A stretch of 64,000 bases of DNA, from assembly GCF_039536765.1 (NCBI RefSeq), contig NZ_BAAAZF010000001.1:2831387-2895386 (forward strand), in the 5' to 3' direction. Under the pieces are notes generated by a model. That model was not told the DNA's origin, did not search any database, and saw nothing but the letters and a program-made list of their open reading frames with translations. This DNA comes from Parerythrobacter jejuensis. GTDB lineage: Bacteria > Pseudomonadota > Alphaproteobacteria > Sphingomonadales > Sphingomonadaceae. A program made the translations under genes and the position numbers. This document shows, in pieces, positions 17,042 to 25,165 of the stretch (its first letter is position 1; the number at the start of each line of letters is the position of its first letter).

Positions 17042-17480
17042 CGCGCGACATCCCCGGCAGCGCCATGAAAACACCAGCAATATGCGCAACTGGATCATCC
17101 GGATCGCCATCATGGGCGACCCCGCGAACGAATGCTGCCGAGCGGGTTAGGCGATAGCACTCGGCCCGGCCGATGACATTGTGTCGTTCGCGCGCAGGGC
17201 GCTGGTAATCCACCCGCAGATCCAGCGTTGCGATGGCCTGGAAGCTCTTCATTTTGGTCCAGATGCACAGGCCGCTTGCCATATCCATCAGGCTGATGAT
17301 CGGGCCGGAGGCCAGGACGTGCCGCTCGGTCTCACCGATCAGGTCCTCCCGCCACGGCAGCTCCAGCTCGCACCAGTCCTCGCCATGATCCCGGTATTGC
17401 ATGCCCAGCCAGCCGGAATGGCCGCTGCCGAGAACGAATGAAGCCGCCTTCTGGGGGTCGAATTGTGTCGGATCAGCCAT
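17031..17480 (-). CDS. PaaI-type hotdog thioesterase (first of two)
   Basis: A 149-residue hotdog-fold protein paired with the gene downstream. It has ASGPIISLMDMASGLCIWTKM in place of the usual HGG helix segment. The conserved Asp in SLMDMASG is the likely catalytic acid, while the His-Gly-Gly of canonical members is missing. IATLDLRVDYQRPARERHNVIGRAE is the central sheet. ATG 17480 gives MADPTQFDP; frame open upstream to 17537 has no support. It is divergent from the cassette at 17611. Confidence 0.83.
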   Translation of the reverse strand: MADPTQFDPQKAASFVLGSGHSGWLGMQYRDHGEDWCELELPWREDLIGETERHVLASGPIISLMDMASGLCIWTKMKSFQAIATLDLRVDYQRPARERHNVIGRAECYRLTRSAAFVRGVAHDGDPDDPVAHIAGVFMALPGMSRDGK

Positions 17481-17610
17481 GGATGAAAAAGGCTCTGGGC
17501 AAATTGGCGGCGCGTTACAATCTTTTAATTTCAACAACCTGCGTGTCTCCGCCAGCCTATCTGCGCCATCACCCTTTTGGCTGGTGGCTTCAACGAGGGA
17601 GCAAAGCCTT

Positions 17611-17772
17611 ATGAACTTTCCAAAAATTGATCTCGCGAACCTGCCCGAACTGGATCAGGCAGCCGGTGTGTTTGGCAGCCTGTCTGATTTCGCGACGGCT
17701 GCAACGGATGACCGGATCGTGATCCTGATGGTCTATCTCTACGAAACTTTCCCGCCCGAATCTCTGGTCTAG
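17611..17772 (+). CDS. Small acidic/hydrophobic protein, first gene of an unrecognised cassette
   Basis: A 53-residue protein with a good ribosome-binding site (GAGGGAG, 9 nt before ATG 17611). It has 8 acidic and 2 basic residues. The N-terminus MNFPKIDLANLPELDQAAG is followed by a hydrophobic stretch IVILMVYLY and a FPPESLV end. I know no family for it. Its TAG stop is embedded in the ribosome-binding site of the next gene (CTAGGAGGGG), which argues for real and coupled translation. It could be a subunit, a small regulator or a peptide substrate of the two proteins encoded downstream; all are inference. Confidence 0.7.
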   Translation: MNFPKIDLANLPELDQAAGVFGSLSDFATAATDDRIVILMVYLYETFPPESLV

Positions 17773-17787
17773 GAGGGGATTCGGCGG

Positions 17788-18729
17788 ATGCAGATTGATC
17801 CTGCTCTGCGCGCGTTGTGGGGTGATCCAGCCTCGCAACGCCTCGCGCAGGAACACATGCTCAAGACACGTGAAGCGTGGAAAGCGACAGACGACGTCGC
17901 GGCTATCCTCGAGGATTTGGAGGCGTTCGGTCGCGGCGGAAATTTTGCCGACTATCCGGCCCTGGCTGCGCTGTTCGAACCCGACAGGGCGGAGGCATTT
18001 GTACGGGATTTCCTGACTACAATGTGCGCAGGATTGCGTGATACGCACCTGGGTCAGATGCCGTTCCGGCACAGCTATTCAGACGGCTATGCCGTGATGC
18101 ATTTGGCGCGGGCGGGGCGGGCAACCCTGGCGCTGGTGACGCTGGAATGTGGGTCGCGGCCAGCTGCAAATTCCATCGCCTTCACCGATTGCGAGCGGGT
18201 CGAGATAATCCTCCAGGGTCATGCGACCGGCGCGGTTGTCTCCCGCGATGGTGCAGGAGCGCTGGCGCGTTCAACACGCTCCTTCACAGTGGGAGATTGC
18301 GACTGGTTCGATAGCGTGTCCGCGCGCCTGATTGAGACAGTCGACCGGAGCCTCGTCAGTTTGCGCCTGTCGCGGAATGCCGAGCGTCCGGGTCAGTCGA
18401 CCGAATATGCACTCGATGATGGCCGCGTCCTCCATCGCTCTGCCGGAAACCCAGAGGATAGTCGGCATGAGCTCATGGCGACCGTGCTGGGGGCCATGGG
18501 TAGGGCGGATGCGGCGCCAGCGCTTATCGTTGTGGCGCTCTCGGAAGTAGCGGCCCCTCTCCGTTGGCAAGCGTTGCGCCAGGCATTGGCATTGGATGCC
18601 ATGGCCGGGATCAAAGCGTTAGGGGAGATCGCAGCGCGTCAGGGCGACCCTTTGATCGGCCCGTCGCAGGCGCTTCGGAAGCAACTGGTGCAGGACTATC
18701 CCCAACTCGCCATGGGGGAGGCTGCCTGA
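17788..18729 (+). CDS. Unrecognised protein, degenerate paralogue of the next gene product
   Basis: A 313-residue soluble protein with no signal peptide. By eye it aligns along its length with the product of the next gene. SIAFTDCERVEI (129-140) matches SFVYEVPHDHNF there, LVSLRLSRNAE (189-199) matches LSVSLNIVEAN, and LRWQALRQALALDAM (258-272) matches LRLACFDAMALASRD. The metal-type histidines of the partner are replaced (HDH by DCE; HRDIH by SARLIE), so this copy probably lacks the metal site. The C-terminal 100 residues look like HEAT-type helical repeats. AGGAGG lies 11 nt before ATG 17788; the stop overlaps the next start as TGATG. Confidence 0.75.
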   Translation: MQIDPALRALWGDPASQRLAQEHMLKTREAWKATDDVAAILEDLEAFGRGGNFADYPALAALFEPDRAEAFVRDFLTTMCAGLRDTHLGQMPFRHSYSDGYAVMHLARAGRATLALVTLECGSRPAANSIAFTDCERVEIILQGHATGAVVSRDGAGALARSTRSFTVGDCDWFDSVSARLIETVDRSLVSLRLSRNAERPGQSTEYALDDGRVLHRSAGNPEDSRHELMATVLGAMGRADAAPALIVVALSEVAAPLRWQALRQALALDAMAGIKALGEIAARQGDPLIGPSQALRKQLVQDYPQLAMGEAA

Positions 18730-19613
18730 TGCCGACCAACCTGACACCGGAGCACGCAACACGCATCGAGCTCGGGGATGCGATCGCTCGGATCAATCGC
18801 ATCGGCTTCGATCCCACTTGCGCTGAAAGCCTGCGACACAATGCCCGGACTCTGGCGGATCTCGGCGCGAATGCCGCCTTTCTCGGTGATGTGATGATCG
18901 ATGCGATCAAGGGCGGGCATGCATCTGCCGCGACGGCCTATGGCCCGCAAGCGATCATGCTTTCCACGCCGCAAAACGGATATTTCCTGCGCGCCAATAT
19001 CTGGCCAAGCAGCACCGATGCAATCTTCCGGTCGAGCGGCAAATCCAGCTTCGTCTACGAAGTGCCCCACGATCACAATTTCAACTTCCTGACCGTGGGC
19101 TATTTCGGGCCGGGATATGCCAGCGACTATTACGAATATGAATATGAGGAAGTCGCCGGAGTGCGAGGCGAGACTGCGGCTCTGCGCTTTGTCGAACGAT
19201 CCACCCTGACACCGGGCAAAGTGCTCCATTATCGCGCCCATCGTGACATCCACACGCAATTGCCGCCGCAGAGCTTGTCGGTCTCGCTCAATATCGTTGA
19301 GGCCAATCCCGCGCTCGGGTGGTTTGACCAGTACCGAATTGACCTTGATCGAGGCACGATCGAAGCGGCGCTGAATCCCAGCGCGACCGAGACTTTCCTA
19401 CGCTGCGGCGTTGCTATGGGGCACGCGGAGACGTGCGACGTGGCGACCCAGTTTGCGCGCCAGCATCCGAGTGACCGGCTGCGACTGGCATGTTTCGACG
19501 CGATGGCGCTTGCGAGCCGCGATGCCGATGCGATCTGGCGCGAGGCGGAGAATGCGGGAAGTCGGTTGGTCGCAGGGGAGGCCTATCGCCGCCGCAAGGA
19601 ATTGGCAGTCTAG
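18729..19613 (+). CDS. Unrecognised protein with cupin/cysteine-dioxygenase-like His pattern
   Basis: A 294-residue soluble protein. The central part is beta-rich with HDH (114-116) in YEVPHDHNFNFLTVGYFGPG and, about 50 residues on, HYRAHRDIHTQLPP (His167, 171, 175) followed by SLSVSLNIV. His-x-His plus a later His before a beta strand is the layout of cysteine-dioxygenase-like cupins with a 3-His iron site; this is resemblance only. A Tyr/Glu-rich loop SDYYEYEYEE sits between. The C-terminal 90 residues are helical. ATG 18729 overlaps the previous stop (TGATG). Its stop overlaps that of the convergent ruvX gene. Confidence 0.75.
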   Translation: MPTNLTPEHATRIELGDAIARINRIGFDPTCAESLRHNARTLADLGANAAFLGDVMIDAIKGGHASAATAYGPQAIMLSTPQNGYFLRANIWPSSTDAIFRSSGKSSFVYEVPHDHNFNFLTVGYFGPGYASDYYEYEYEEVAGVRGETAALRFVERSTLTPGKVLHYRAHRDIHTQLPPQSLSVSLNIVEANPALGWFDQYRIDLDRGTIEAALNPSATETFLRCGVAMGHAETCDVATQFARQHPSDRLRLACFDAMALASRDADAIWREAENAGSRLVAGEAYRRRKELAV

Positions 19614-20098
19614 TCCAGCCCGCCGCTAGCCAGCGCGTCGATCGCCGCCTGCAGGAAAACGGCGGCGGCATGGCTGTCAATCCGCTCGGCTCGCTTGGCG
19701 CGGCTCATATCCTGCCCGATCATCGCTGCGTCGGCGCTCTGGGTGGACCAGCGCTCGTCCCACAACAGAACCGGCAATTCAAAGGCGTCGGCCAGATTGC
19801 GTGCATAGGCCCGGCTTGCCTGCGCGCGCGGCCCTTCGCTGCCGTCCATATTGCGGGGCAAGCCCAGGACAAGGCCGACAATGCGGCGTTCACGGATGAT
19901 TTCGGCCAACTTGCCTTTGTCCTTGCCGAACTTTCCGCGCGGCAGGGTGTTGCCAGCCGTGGCAAAGCGCCAGCCGCTGTCGCAGGTGGCGGTTCCGATA
20001 GTCTTGGTGCCGAGGTCTAGCGCGAGCAAGCCACCGCCATCGGCCAAAGCCTCGCGATACTCGGCCGCATTGTCAGTGATCAACGCGCGGCCTGCCAT
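19610..20098 (-). CDS. ruvX: Holliday junction resolvase RuvX / YqgF family
   Basis: A 162-residue RNase H-fold protein of the RuvX/YqgF family, which cleaves Holliday junctions in some bacteria and acts in 16S rRNA 5' processing in others. The acidic metal site is visible in LLALDLGTKTIGTA (first Asp), LVLGLPRNMDGSEGP (central) and LLWDERWSTQSAD (second Asp), with IDSHAAAVFLQAAID at the end. The N-terminal 20 residues precede the usual start, so a later start is possible. ATG 20098 overlaps the end of the DUF3089 gene by 19 bp. Confidence 0.93.
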   Translation of the reverse strand: MAGRALITDNAAEYREALADGGGLLALDLGTKTIGTATCDSGWRFATAGNTLPRGKFGKDKGKLAEIIRERRIVGLVLGLPRNMDGSEGPRAQASRAYARNLADAFELPVLLWDERWSTQSADAAMIGQDMSRAKRAERIDSHAAAVFLQAAIDALASGGLD

Positions 20099-21219
20099 GC
20101 TGAAGCACGCTGGCCGACATCGGCCTGGATGCTGCGCCAGAACAGCGGAATGTCGTATACGTGGTAATTGTTGCCCGGCAGCACGGCGCTTCCCATTTCG
20201 GGGGGATCACCAATCAGCAACAGGCCGCGATCATCACAACGTGCCGGGACAAGGCCGGGGACCAATTCGCCATTCGCCATATCTTCATCCGGCACCAGCG
20301 TGCCCGGATTGCTCGCCGCCTCGGCAGCGCCGCCAATGCCGCCGGTCAGCGGATTGGTGCACAGGATTGCGCTTTGTCCCCGCAGTTCACCATCGAACCC
20401 GGCTGATGATGCATAGGTCTCCAGCAGGGCACTGGGATCGGCGGGTTCGGCAAAGCTGGACCAGCTCAGGATGCAGCCGGATTGATCGGGCGTAGCACAG
20501 GCGGGAAAGGGCAGAGCCGGAAGATCGCGATCAATCGAGATCGGCCAGCCGACAATGTAGGACGCGATAACCCGTTGTTGCAGCGGTGTTCCGGCCACTT
20601 CCTCGCGCATCAGGCGCAGCAGGTGGAGTGCGCCCTGGCTATGGCCAGCAATCACGATCGGTGTGCCCGCATCTACGGTGTCACGGAAGTAGGCGAATGC
20701 CTGCGCCACGTCGCGATAGGCTGCGTCCAGCGCCTGACCCGCTTCTTCGCTATCGGTCAGGAATGCCCCGACTGTCGCCTGGCGATAGCGCGGAGCCCAG
20801 ATTTCGCTCGCCTGGTTAAACGGACTGGCCATACCGCGCAGATACAGCCGCGCGACCTTCTGCGATTCCGCGTCATCCAGCGGCGCATTCCAGTTGTTGC
20901 GATCAAGATAGCTGGTGGGGTGAACGAAAAAGACGGCGAAGTCAGGCGGTGCCGTCTCGCCCGAGGGCGGCAAGACGCGGCCTTCCCCCTGGATCGCTGG
21001 TTGCCAACGGGCAGGATCATCGATGCCGATGCCAGGGCGCGAGAACCACATTTCAGGGTCCTGATAGGCGTTGTCTGCTAGCGGATCCTGTTCGACGAAT
21101 TCGCTGCTGGGCACGAGCGCCAGCGCGGTCAGCTCGCGTGACCAGATATTCAGCGCGAAGCCTGCCGCGATCACCAGTAGAGCGATAGCCAGAACCAGAT
21201 ACAGAAACTTACGCGCCAT
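20080..21219 (-). CDS. DUF3089 alpha/beta-hydrolase-like protein
   Basis: A 379-residue protein with an N-terminal membrane anchor or signal sequence (KFLYLVLAIALLVIAAGFAL). The large domain is typical of DUF3089: FAVFFVHPTSYLDRNNWNAP, ARLYLRGMASPFN and a nucleophile elbow IVIAGHSQGALHL with Ser as the probable nucleophile. A late NNYHVYDIPLFW supplies a candidate catalytic His. It is probably periplasmic and membrane-tethered, with a lipase/esterase-like role by fold. It overlaps the AI-2E-type transporter gene by 11 bp and sits at the end of the pyrE-to-ruvX run. Confidence 0.85.
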   Translation of the reverse strand: MARKFLYLVLAIALLVIAAGFALNIWSRELTALALVPSSEFVEQDPLADNAYQDPEMWFSRPGIGIDDPARWQPAIQGEGRVLPPSGETAPPDFAVFFVHPTSYLDRNNWNAPLDDAESQKVARLYLRGMASPFNQASEIWAPRYRQATVGAFLTDSEEAGQALDAAYRDVAQAFAYFRDTVDAGTPIVIAGHSQGALHLLRLMREEVAGTPLQQRVIASYIVGWPISIDRDLPALPFPACATPDQSGCILSWSSFAEPADPSALLETYASSAGFDGELRGQSAILCTNPLTGGIGGAAEAASNPGTLVPDEDMANGELVPGLVPARCDDRGLLLIGDPPEMGSAVLPGNNYHVYDIPLFWRSIQADVGQRASAWQAAR

Positions 21220-22339
21220 TGTTGCCTTTCTCTGCCAAGGCGCGCTTTTCGCGTGCGTCGGCTTGTTTGATCTCGTTGGTTTCGGATCGCCTCTCCAGCG
21301 CCACCTTGATCATGGCCAACAGAGGATCAGCCAGGAACAGGCCCAGAATTCCGAACAACAGACCCATGATCAATTGCGCCCCGAGCACCAGGGCAGGGGC
21401 AAGATCGACGGTCTTCTTGGCGATCAGCGGAATGACGATATAGCCATCGAAGTTCTGGACCAGGAAATAAACGAAGATCGTGTAGAGGCCCATGTCGGTG
21501 CCGCCTGAGAAACCAACCAGCACCATCAATATGCCGGAAATGATCGCGCCGATATTGGGCACGAAGGCAAGCAGACCCGTCAGGATGGCCAGCAACGCGG
21601 CCATGGGCACGCCGTAGATTGCGAGGAGGATGTAAGTGAAAACACCTTCGAAGATCATCCCCACCAGGCGCCCCGCCATCAGCCGGCGCAGCGTATAGGC
21701 CATCCGATCCAGCGTAATGCGCAAGCCATTGCGATTGTGGCGCGGGGTCATCCATTCGACACCGCGCTCGTACAGGTTGGGCTCCAGCGCAACATAGAGG
21801 CCGATGATCACAATCAGGATGACCGACGTGAAGCCGCCTGCGAGCCCGGTCAGCGCTTTGGTGACAGAGCCGACGCCGCTCACCAGCTCGCCGGTGATCG
21901 CTTTCAAGTCGGCAAATTCTACATCGAGCCCGTTCGCCTGCCCCCAGAGAAACAGGTTTTCGGCCTGGCTTTCGATAATGGCGGGAAACTCTGCTGCCTG
22001 CTGGGCAATCTGGTTGCCGGCAAACATGCTGAGCCAGGTAAAAAACGCGATGCCGATACCGACTACGATGAATATTCGGACAGATCGGGGTAGCGGCACG
22101 ACCCGGTAGATCAGTCGCGCCCCACCATCCAGCATTGCGGCGAAAACCAGACTGCCGAAAATCACCAGCAACGATTGGGCAATATAGATCGACAGCACGG
22201 CCAGCCCTACAATGCCGACCCAGATCGCGGCTTTGTAGGCTTCTTGCCTCAGCTCAGGATTGTCGATGTATGACGGGCTGGCGCCGACATCCGAGTCGTC
22301 GCTGGCTTTGGCCTGGTCGTCTTTCTTTGCCCCGCTCAC
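21209..22339 (-). CDS. AI-2E family transporter
   Basis: A 376-residue polytopic membrane protein of the AI-2E exporter (TqsA/YdiK) superfamily. Members export signals or, in some species, ions. It has about eight transmembrane segments; hallmark stretches are VFTYILLAIYGVPMAALLAILTG, LLAFVPNIGAIISGILMV and a late AQLIMGLLFGILGLFLADPLLAMIKV. The polar N-terminus (first 35 residues) and basic C-terminus are cytoplasmic. GTG 22339 overlaps the lepB stop as GTGA. The transported compound is unknown. Confidence 0.9.
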   Translation of the reverse strand: MSGAKKDDQAKASDDSDVGASPSYIDNPELRQEAYKAAIWVGIVGLAVLSIYIAQSLLVIFGSLVFAAMLDGGARLIYRVVPLPRSVRIFIVVGIGIAFFTWLSMFAGNQIAQQAAEFPAIIESQAENLFLWGQANGLDVEFADLKAITGELVSGVGSVTKALTGLAGGFTSVILIVIIGLYVALEPNLYERGVEWMTPRHNRNGLRITLDRMAYTLRRLMAGRLVGMIFEGVFTYILLAIYGVPMAALLAILTGLLAFVPNIGAIISGILMVLVGFSGGTDMGLYTIFVYFLVQNFDGYIVIPLIAKKTVDLAPALVLGAQLIMGLLFGILGLFLADPLLAMIKVALERRSETNEIKQADAREKRALAEKGNNGA

Positions 22340-23211
22340 GTGGCTTTGTTACGCTCCGCCTTGGCAGGACGCAATGTTGACCATGCCCGTCCATCGCGCA
22401 GCGCAGAGAACCAGCTGATCGGGTTCCAATTGGCTGTCCCGTCCAGCGAGAAGGTGATGAACTCGGCACGACCGCCAATGTTTTCGAGCGGGACGGGGCC
22501 GCCCAGGCCACGCTCGATAATGCTGGCGCGGCTGTCTGCAGAATGGTCGCGATTGTCGCCCATCAGGAAGACCTGGCCCTCGGGCACTGTGATTTCGTCG
22601 AAATTGTCGAGCGGATAGTCCGGCTGGGTATCGACGATCAGGTAAGTCGCGCCATTGGGCATGGTTTCGCGATAGGTGGGCAGGGCACAAACTTCCGCGC
22701 CACCCTCGTCCGTCTGCTTCATCCCCGGATAATCATAGCTGTCGCAAGGCGAGTTGAGGTCAACCGGAACTTCCAGCGCAGGTTCGACCTCTTGCGGAAC
22801 AGGGGTGCCATTGAGAATGATCTGGCCGTTACGCACCGCAATCCGGTCACCCGGCAAGGCCACGACGCGCTTGATATAGTCTTCGTCCCGCTCGGGATGG
22901 ACGGGAATGACGATGTCGCCATATTCCGGCGTATCCGCGAGCACCCGCCAATCGCCGCGCGGCCAGAGGTGGAAACTGATCGAAGACCAATTGAAGCCGT
23001 AAGGATATTTGCTGACCACCAGCCGGTCACCGACCAGCAAGTTGGGCATCATCGATTGCGACGGAATATAGAATGGCTTGGCGATGAAGCTGTGGAAGGC
23101 GAATACCGCCAACAGCATCAAGGCCAGTCCGCGAAACTCCGCGAACCAATTGACCTTCTCGTCACTCTTCTTGTCTGTGTTTGTCACGTTTGCCTGTGTG
23201 CTCGAATTCAT
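22336..23211 (-). CDS. lepB: Signal peptidase I
   Basis: Type I signal peptidase, which cleaves Sec and Tat signal peptides at the periplasmic face. In this 291-residue protein one transmembrane helix (about 27-45) precedes box [21 protein letters not shown] with nucleophile Ser53. Box [15 protein letters not shown] carries general base Lys114, and box [13 protein letters not shown] is complete. An insertion between boxes D and E contains two cysteines ([14 protein letters not shown]) that could form a disulfide. ATG 23211 overlaps the acpS stop as ATGA. Confidence 0.97.
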   Translation of the reverse strand: MNSSTQANVTNTDKKSDEKVNWFAEFRGLALMLLAVFAFHSFIAKPFYIPSQSMMPNLLVGDRLVVSKYPYGFNWSSISFHLWPRGDWRVLADTPEYGDIVIPVHPERDEDYIKRVVALPGDRIAVRNGQIILNGTPVPQEVEPALEVPVDLNSPCDSYDYPGMKQTDEGGAEVCALPTYRETMPNGATYLIVDTQPDYPLDNFDEITVPEGQVFLMGDNRDHSADSRASIIERGLGGPVPLENIGGRAEFITFSLDGTANWNPISWFSALRDGRAWSTLRPAKAERNKAT

Positions 23212-23609
23212 ATGCGATGGGCTTCGATAATCACGAAAGCCTGCGCCCATGGGTGATCATCGGTGAGGGTGAGATGAATGCTGGCCTCATGGCCGTGCGG
23301 TGTCAGTTCCGCAAGCCGATTTGCCGCGCCGCCTGTCAGCGCAAGAGTCGGGGCGCCGGACTTCGCGTTCACGACCCCGATGTCACGCATGAAGACACCG
23401 CGCTTGAAGCCGGTGCCAACCGCTTTGCTGAAAGCTTCCTTGGCGGCAAACCGCTTGGCGTAGGTACCGGCAATAGTGAAAGGGCGGCGCTGCGCCTTGG
23501 CCCGCTCGATTTCTGTGAAGACGCGATGCTCGAATCGTTCGCCAAAGCGGTTGAGCGAATTCTGAATCCGCTCAATATTGCACAGGTCTGATCCTAGGCC
23601 GATAATCAT
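23208..23609 (-). CDS. acpS: Holo-[acyl-carrier-protein] synthase
   Basis: AcpS transfers 4'-phosphopantetheine from CoA to apo-ACP. The 133-residue protein has the metal-binding Asp in [14 protein letters not shown] and the Glu in [13 protein letters not shown], with a late [19 protein letters not shown] that ends the fold. ATG 23609 begins the conserved MIIGLGSD. It sits 10 bp after the pdxJ stop and overlaps lepB; pdxJ-acpS-lepB is a conserved order in proteobacteria. Confidence 0.97.
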   Translation of the reverse strand: MIIGLGSDLCNIERIQNSLNRFGERFEHRVFTEIERAKAQRRPFTIAGTYAKRFAAKEAFSKAVGTGFKRGVFMRDIGVVNAKSGAPTLALTGGAANRLAELTPHGHEASIHLTLTDDHPWAQAFVIIEAHRI

Positions 23610-23619
23610 GCGCCCGCCC

Positions 23620-24375
23620 TCATCGCGCGTCATCCATCATCTGGCGCATACGCCGGACGGCGTTCTCCAATCCGACGAAGACCGCTTCGCCGATCAGATA
23701 ATGTCCAATGTTCAATTCGGCGAGCTGCGGAATGGCAGCGATGGGCTGGACATTTTCGAATGTGAGTCCGTGCCCGGCATGCGGCTCGATCCCGTTTTTC
23801 ACTGCCAGTGCGGCCATATCGGCGATCCGTTTGAGTTCGCTGGCCATCTTCTCGCGGTCGCCATCGAGATGGGCGTGGGCATATTCGCCGGTATGAAACT
23901 CGACTACGGGCACACCAAGCCGGATGGCGGCGTCCAATTGACGTTCGTTCGCTTCGATAAACAGGCTGACCCGGATCTCGGCATCTTTGAGGCGGTCGAC
24001 GATCGGCACCAGAGTGTTGTGAAGGCCGGCGGCATCCAGACCACCCTCGGTCGTTCGCTCTTCGCGCTTTTCAGGGACGATGCAGGCGGCATGCGGCTTG
24101 TGACGCAGCGCGATTTCCAGCATTTCCTCTGTCGCCGCCATCTCCAGGTTCAGGGGCAGGTCGGTCGCCTCCTGGATGCGTTTCAGGTCTTCGTCACGGA
24201 TGTGGCGCCGGTCTTCACGCAGATGGGCGGTGATCCCGTCCCCCCCAACCGATGCGACGATTTCCGCGGCCCGGACAGGATCGGGATGATCCCCGCCACG
24301 TGCGTTGCGGATGGTCGCAACGTGATCGATATTCACTCCTAGCCTGAGCGTGTTGGGGCGCATCGCATCACTCAC
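23620..24375 (-). CDS. pdxJ: Pyridoxine 5'-phosphate synthase
   Basis: PdxJ condenses 3-amino-2-oxopropyl phosphate with deoxyxylulose 5-phosphate to make pyridoxine 5'-phosphate, a vitamin B6 step. The 251-residue TIM barrel starts [19 protein letters not shown] (substrate binding) and has [55 protein letters not shown] and [13 protein letters not shown], all family signatures. GTG 24375 overlaps the pyrE stop (GTGA); ATG 24363 is the alternative and is nearer the usual N-terminus. Confidence 0.97.
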   Translation of the reverse strand: MSDAMRPNTLRLGVNIDHVATIRNARGGDHPDPVRAAEIVASVGGDGITAHLREDRRHIRDEDLKRIQEATDLPLNLEMAATEEMLEIALRHKPHAACIVPEKREERTTEGGLDAAGLHNTLVPIVDRLKDAEIRVSLFIEANERQLDAAIRLGVPVVEFHTGEYAHAHLDGDREKMASELKRIADMAALAVKNGIEPHAGHGLTFENVQPIAAIPQLAELNIGHYLIGEAVFVGLENAVRRMRQMMDDAR

Positions 24376-24953
24376 TTGGCGCGGCTCCCCGGTTTGGTGA
24401 CCGGGATAGAGGCCAGCGTGTCTGGAACTTCGAAATCGGCATAAGTCGGGAAATTGATCGCGACGAGGGGGAAAAAGGGCACGCCCAGATCGACCGAGCC
24501 GCCAGACCGGTCGACCAAGGACACTTCGGCCAGAACTTCACCGCCTTCTTCATCGACCGCCTTGATTGCTTCGCGGCTGGAGAGGCCGGTGGTGACGACA
24601 TCTTCCACCATCAGCACTTTGGCACCGGGTTCGAGACGAAAGCCGCGGCGCAGGTGGAATACGCCGTCAGGCCGTTCCAGAAACATCGCGTCTTTACCCA
24701 GCGCTCGACCCATTTCGTGCCCGATGATCAGGCCGCCCATTGCCGGAGAAATAACTGCATCGATTTCGGAGCGAATCTCTCGCGGCAGTTTCTGGGCGAG
24801 TGCCATGGCCAGTCGACCGGCCCTTTCGGGGTTCATCAAAACCCGTGCGCATTGGAGATAGTGGCCGCTATGCCGGCCGGACGACAATTTGAAATGGCCT
24901 TCGAGCAGGGCTTCACAGGCGCGGAATTCTGACAGAACTTCTTCTTCGGTCAT
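24372..24953 (-). CDS. pyrE: Orotate phosphoribosyltransferase
   Basis: PyrE converts orotate and PRPP to orotidine 5'-monophosphate in pyrimidine synthesis. The 193-residue protein has FKLSSGRHSGHYLQ, the DAVISPAMGGLIIGHE loop, and the PRPP-binding motif VLMVEDVVTTGLSS. ATG 24953 gives MTEEEVL; frame upstream is open but not family-like. It is the first gene of the pyrE-pdxJ-acpS-lepB run and is divergent from the cytochrome oxidase operon. The second pyrimidine gene in the window, pyrC, is 20 kb away. Confidence 0.96.
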   Translation of the reverse strand: MTEEEVLSEFRACEALLEGHFKLSSGRHSGHYLQCARVLMNPERAGRLAMALAQKLPREIRSEIDAVISPAMGGLIIGHEMGRALGKDAMFLERPDGVFHLRRGFRLEPGAKVLMVEDVVTTGLSSREAIKAVDEEGGEVLAEVSLVDRSGGSVDLGVPFFPLVAINFPTYADFEVPDTLASIPVTKPGSRAK

Positions 24954-25054
24954 GGCGGGTGCCGTAGCGGAACCTTTCTGGACGTGCACAGTGTTGTGCG
25001 TCGGGAGTTGCGGGGGAACGAATGTAGCTTGCGTAATTTTCTCCCTAGGAGCGC

Positions 25055-25083
25055 TTGAGCCTGTGGGCAAGCACGCGTATAGC
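25055..25083 (+). promoter_or_regulatory. Sigma70-like promoter of the cytochrome oxidase operon
   Basis: TTGAGC (25055-25060) and TATAGC (25078-25083) are separated by exactly 17 bp in the pyrE-ctaC gap, pointing to ctaC. Each box matches the consensus at four of six positions. Transcription would start near 25090, leaving a leader of about 75 nt. No Fnr-type box is seen here. Confidence 0.5.
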
Positions 25084-25165
25084 GCGCCGCAAATGGCCCT
25101 CATTGGGCCCCATTCGGCCGCCTTGAACCGTGGCCACCAGATGCAACATGGGAAGCACCCTGACG

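Noticed and set aside
25015..25040. GGAAC motif upstream of ctaC as an EcfG general-stress promoter
   Set aside because: No CGTT-type -10 at 16-17 bp; the TTGAGC/TATAGC pair at 25055-25083 is better placed.
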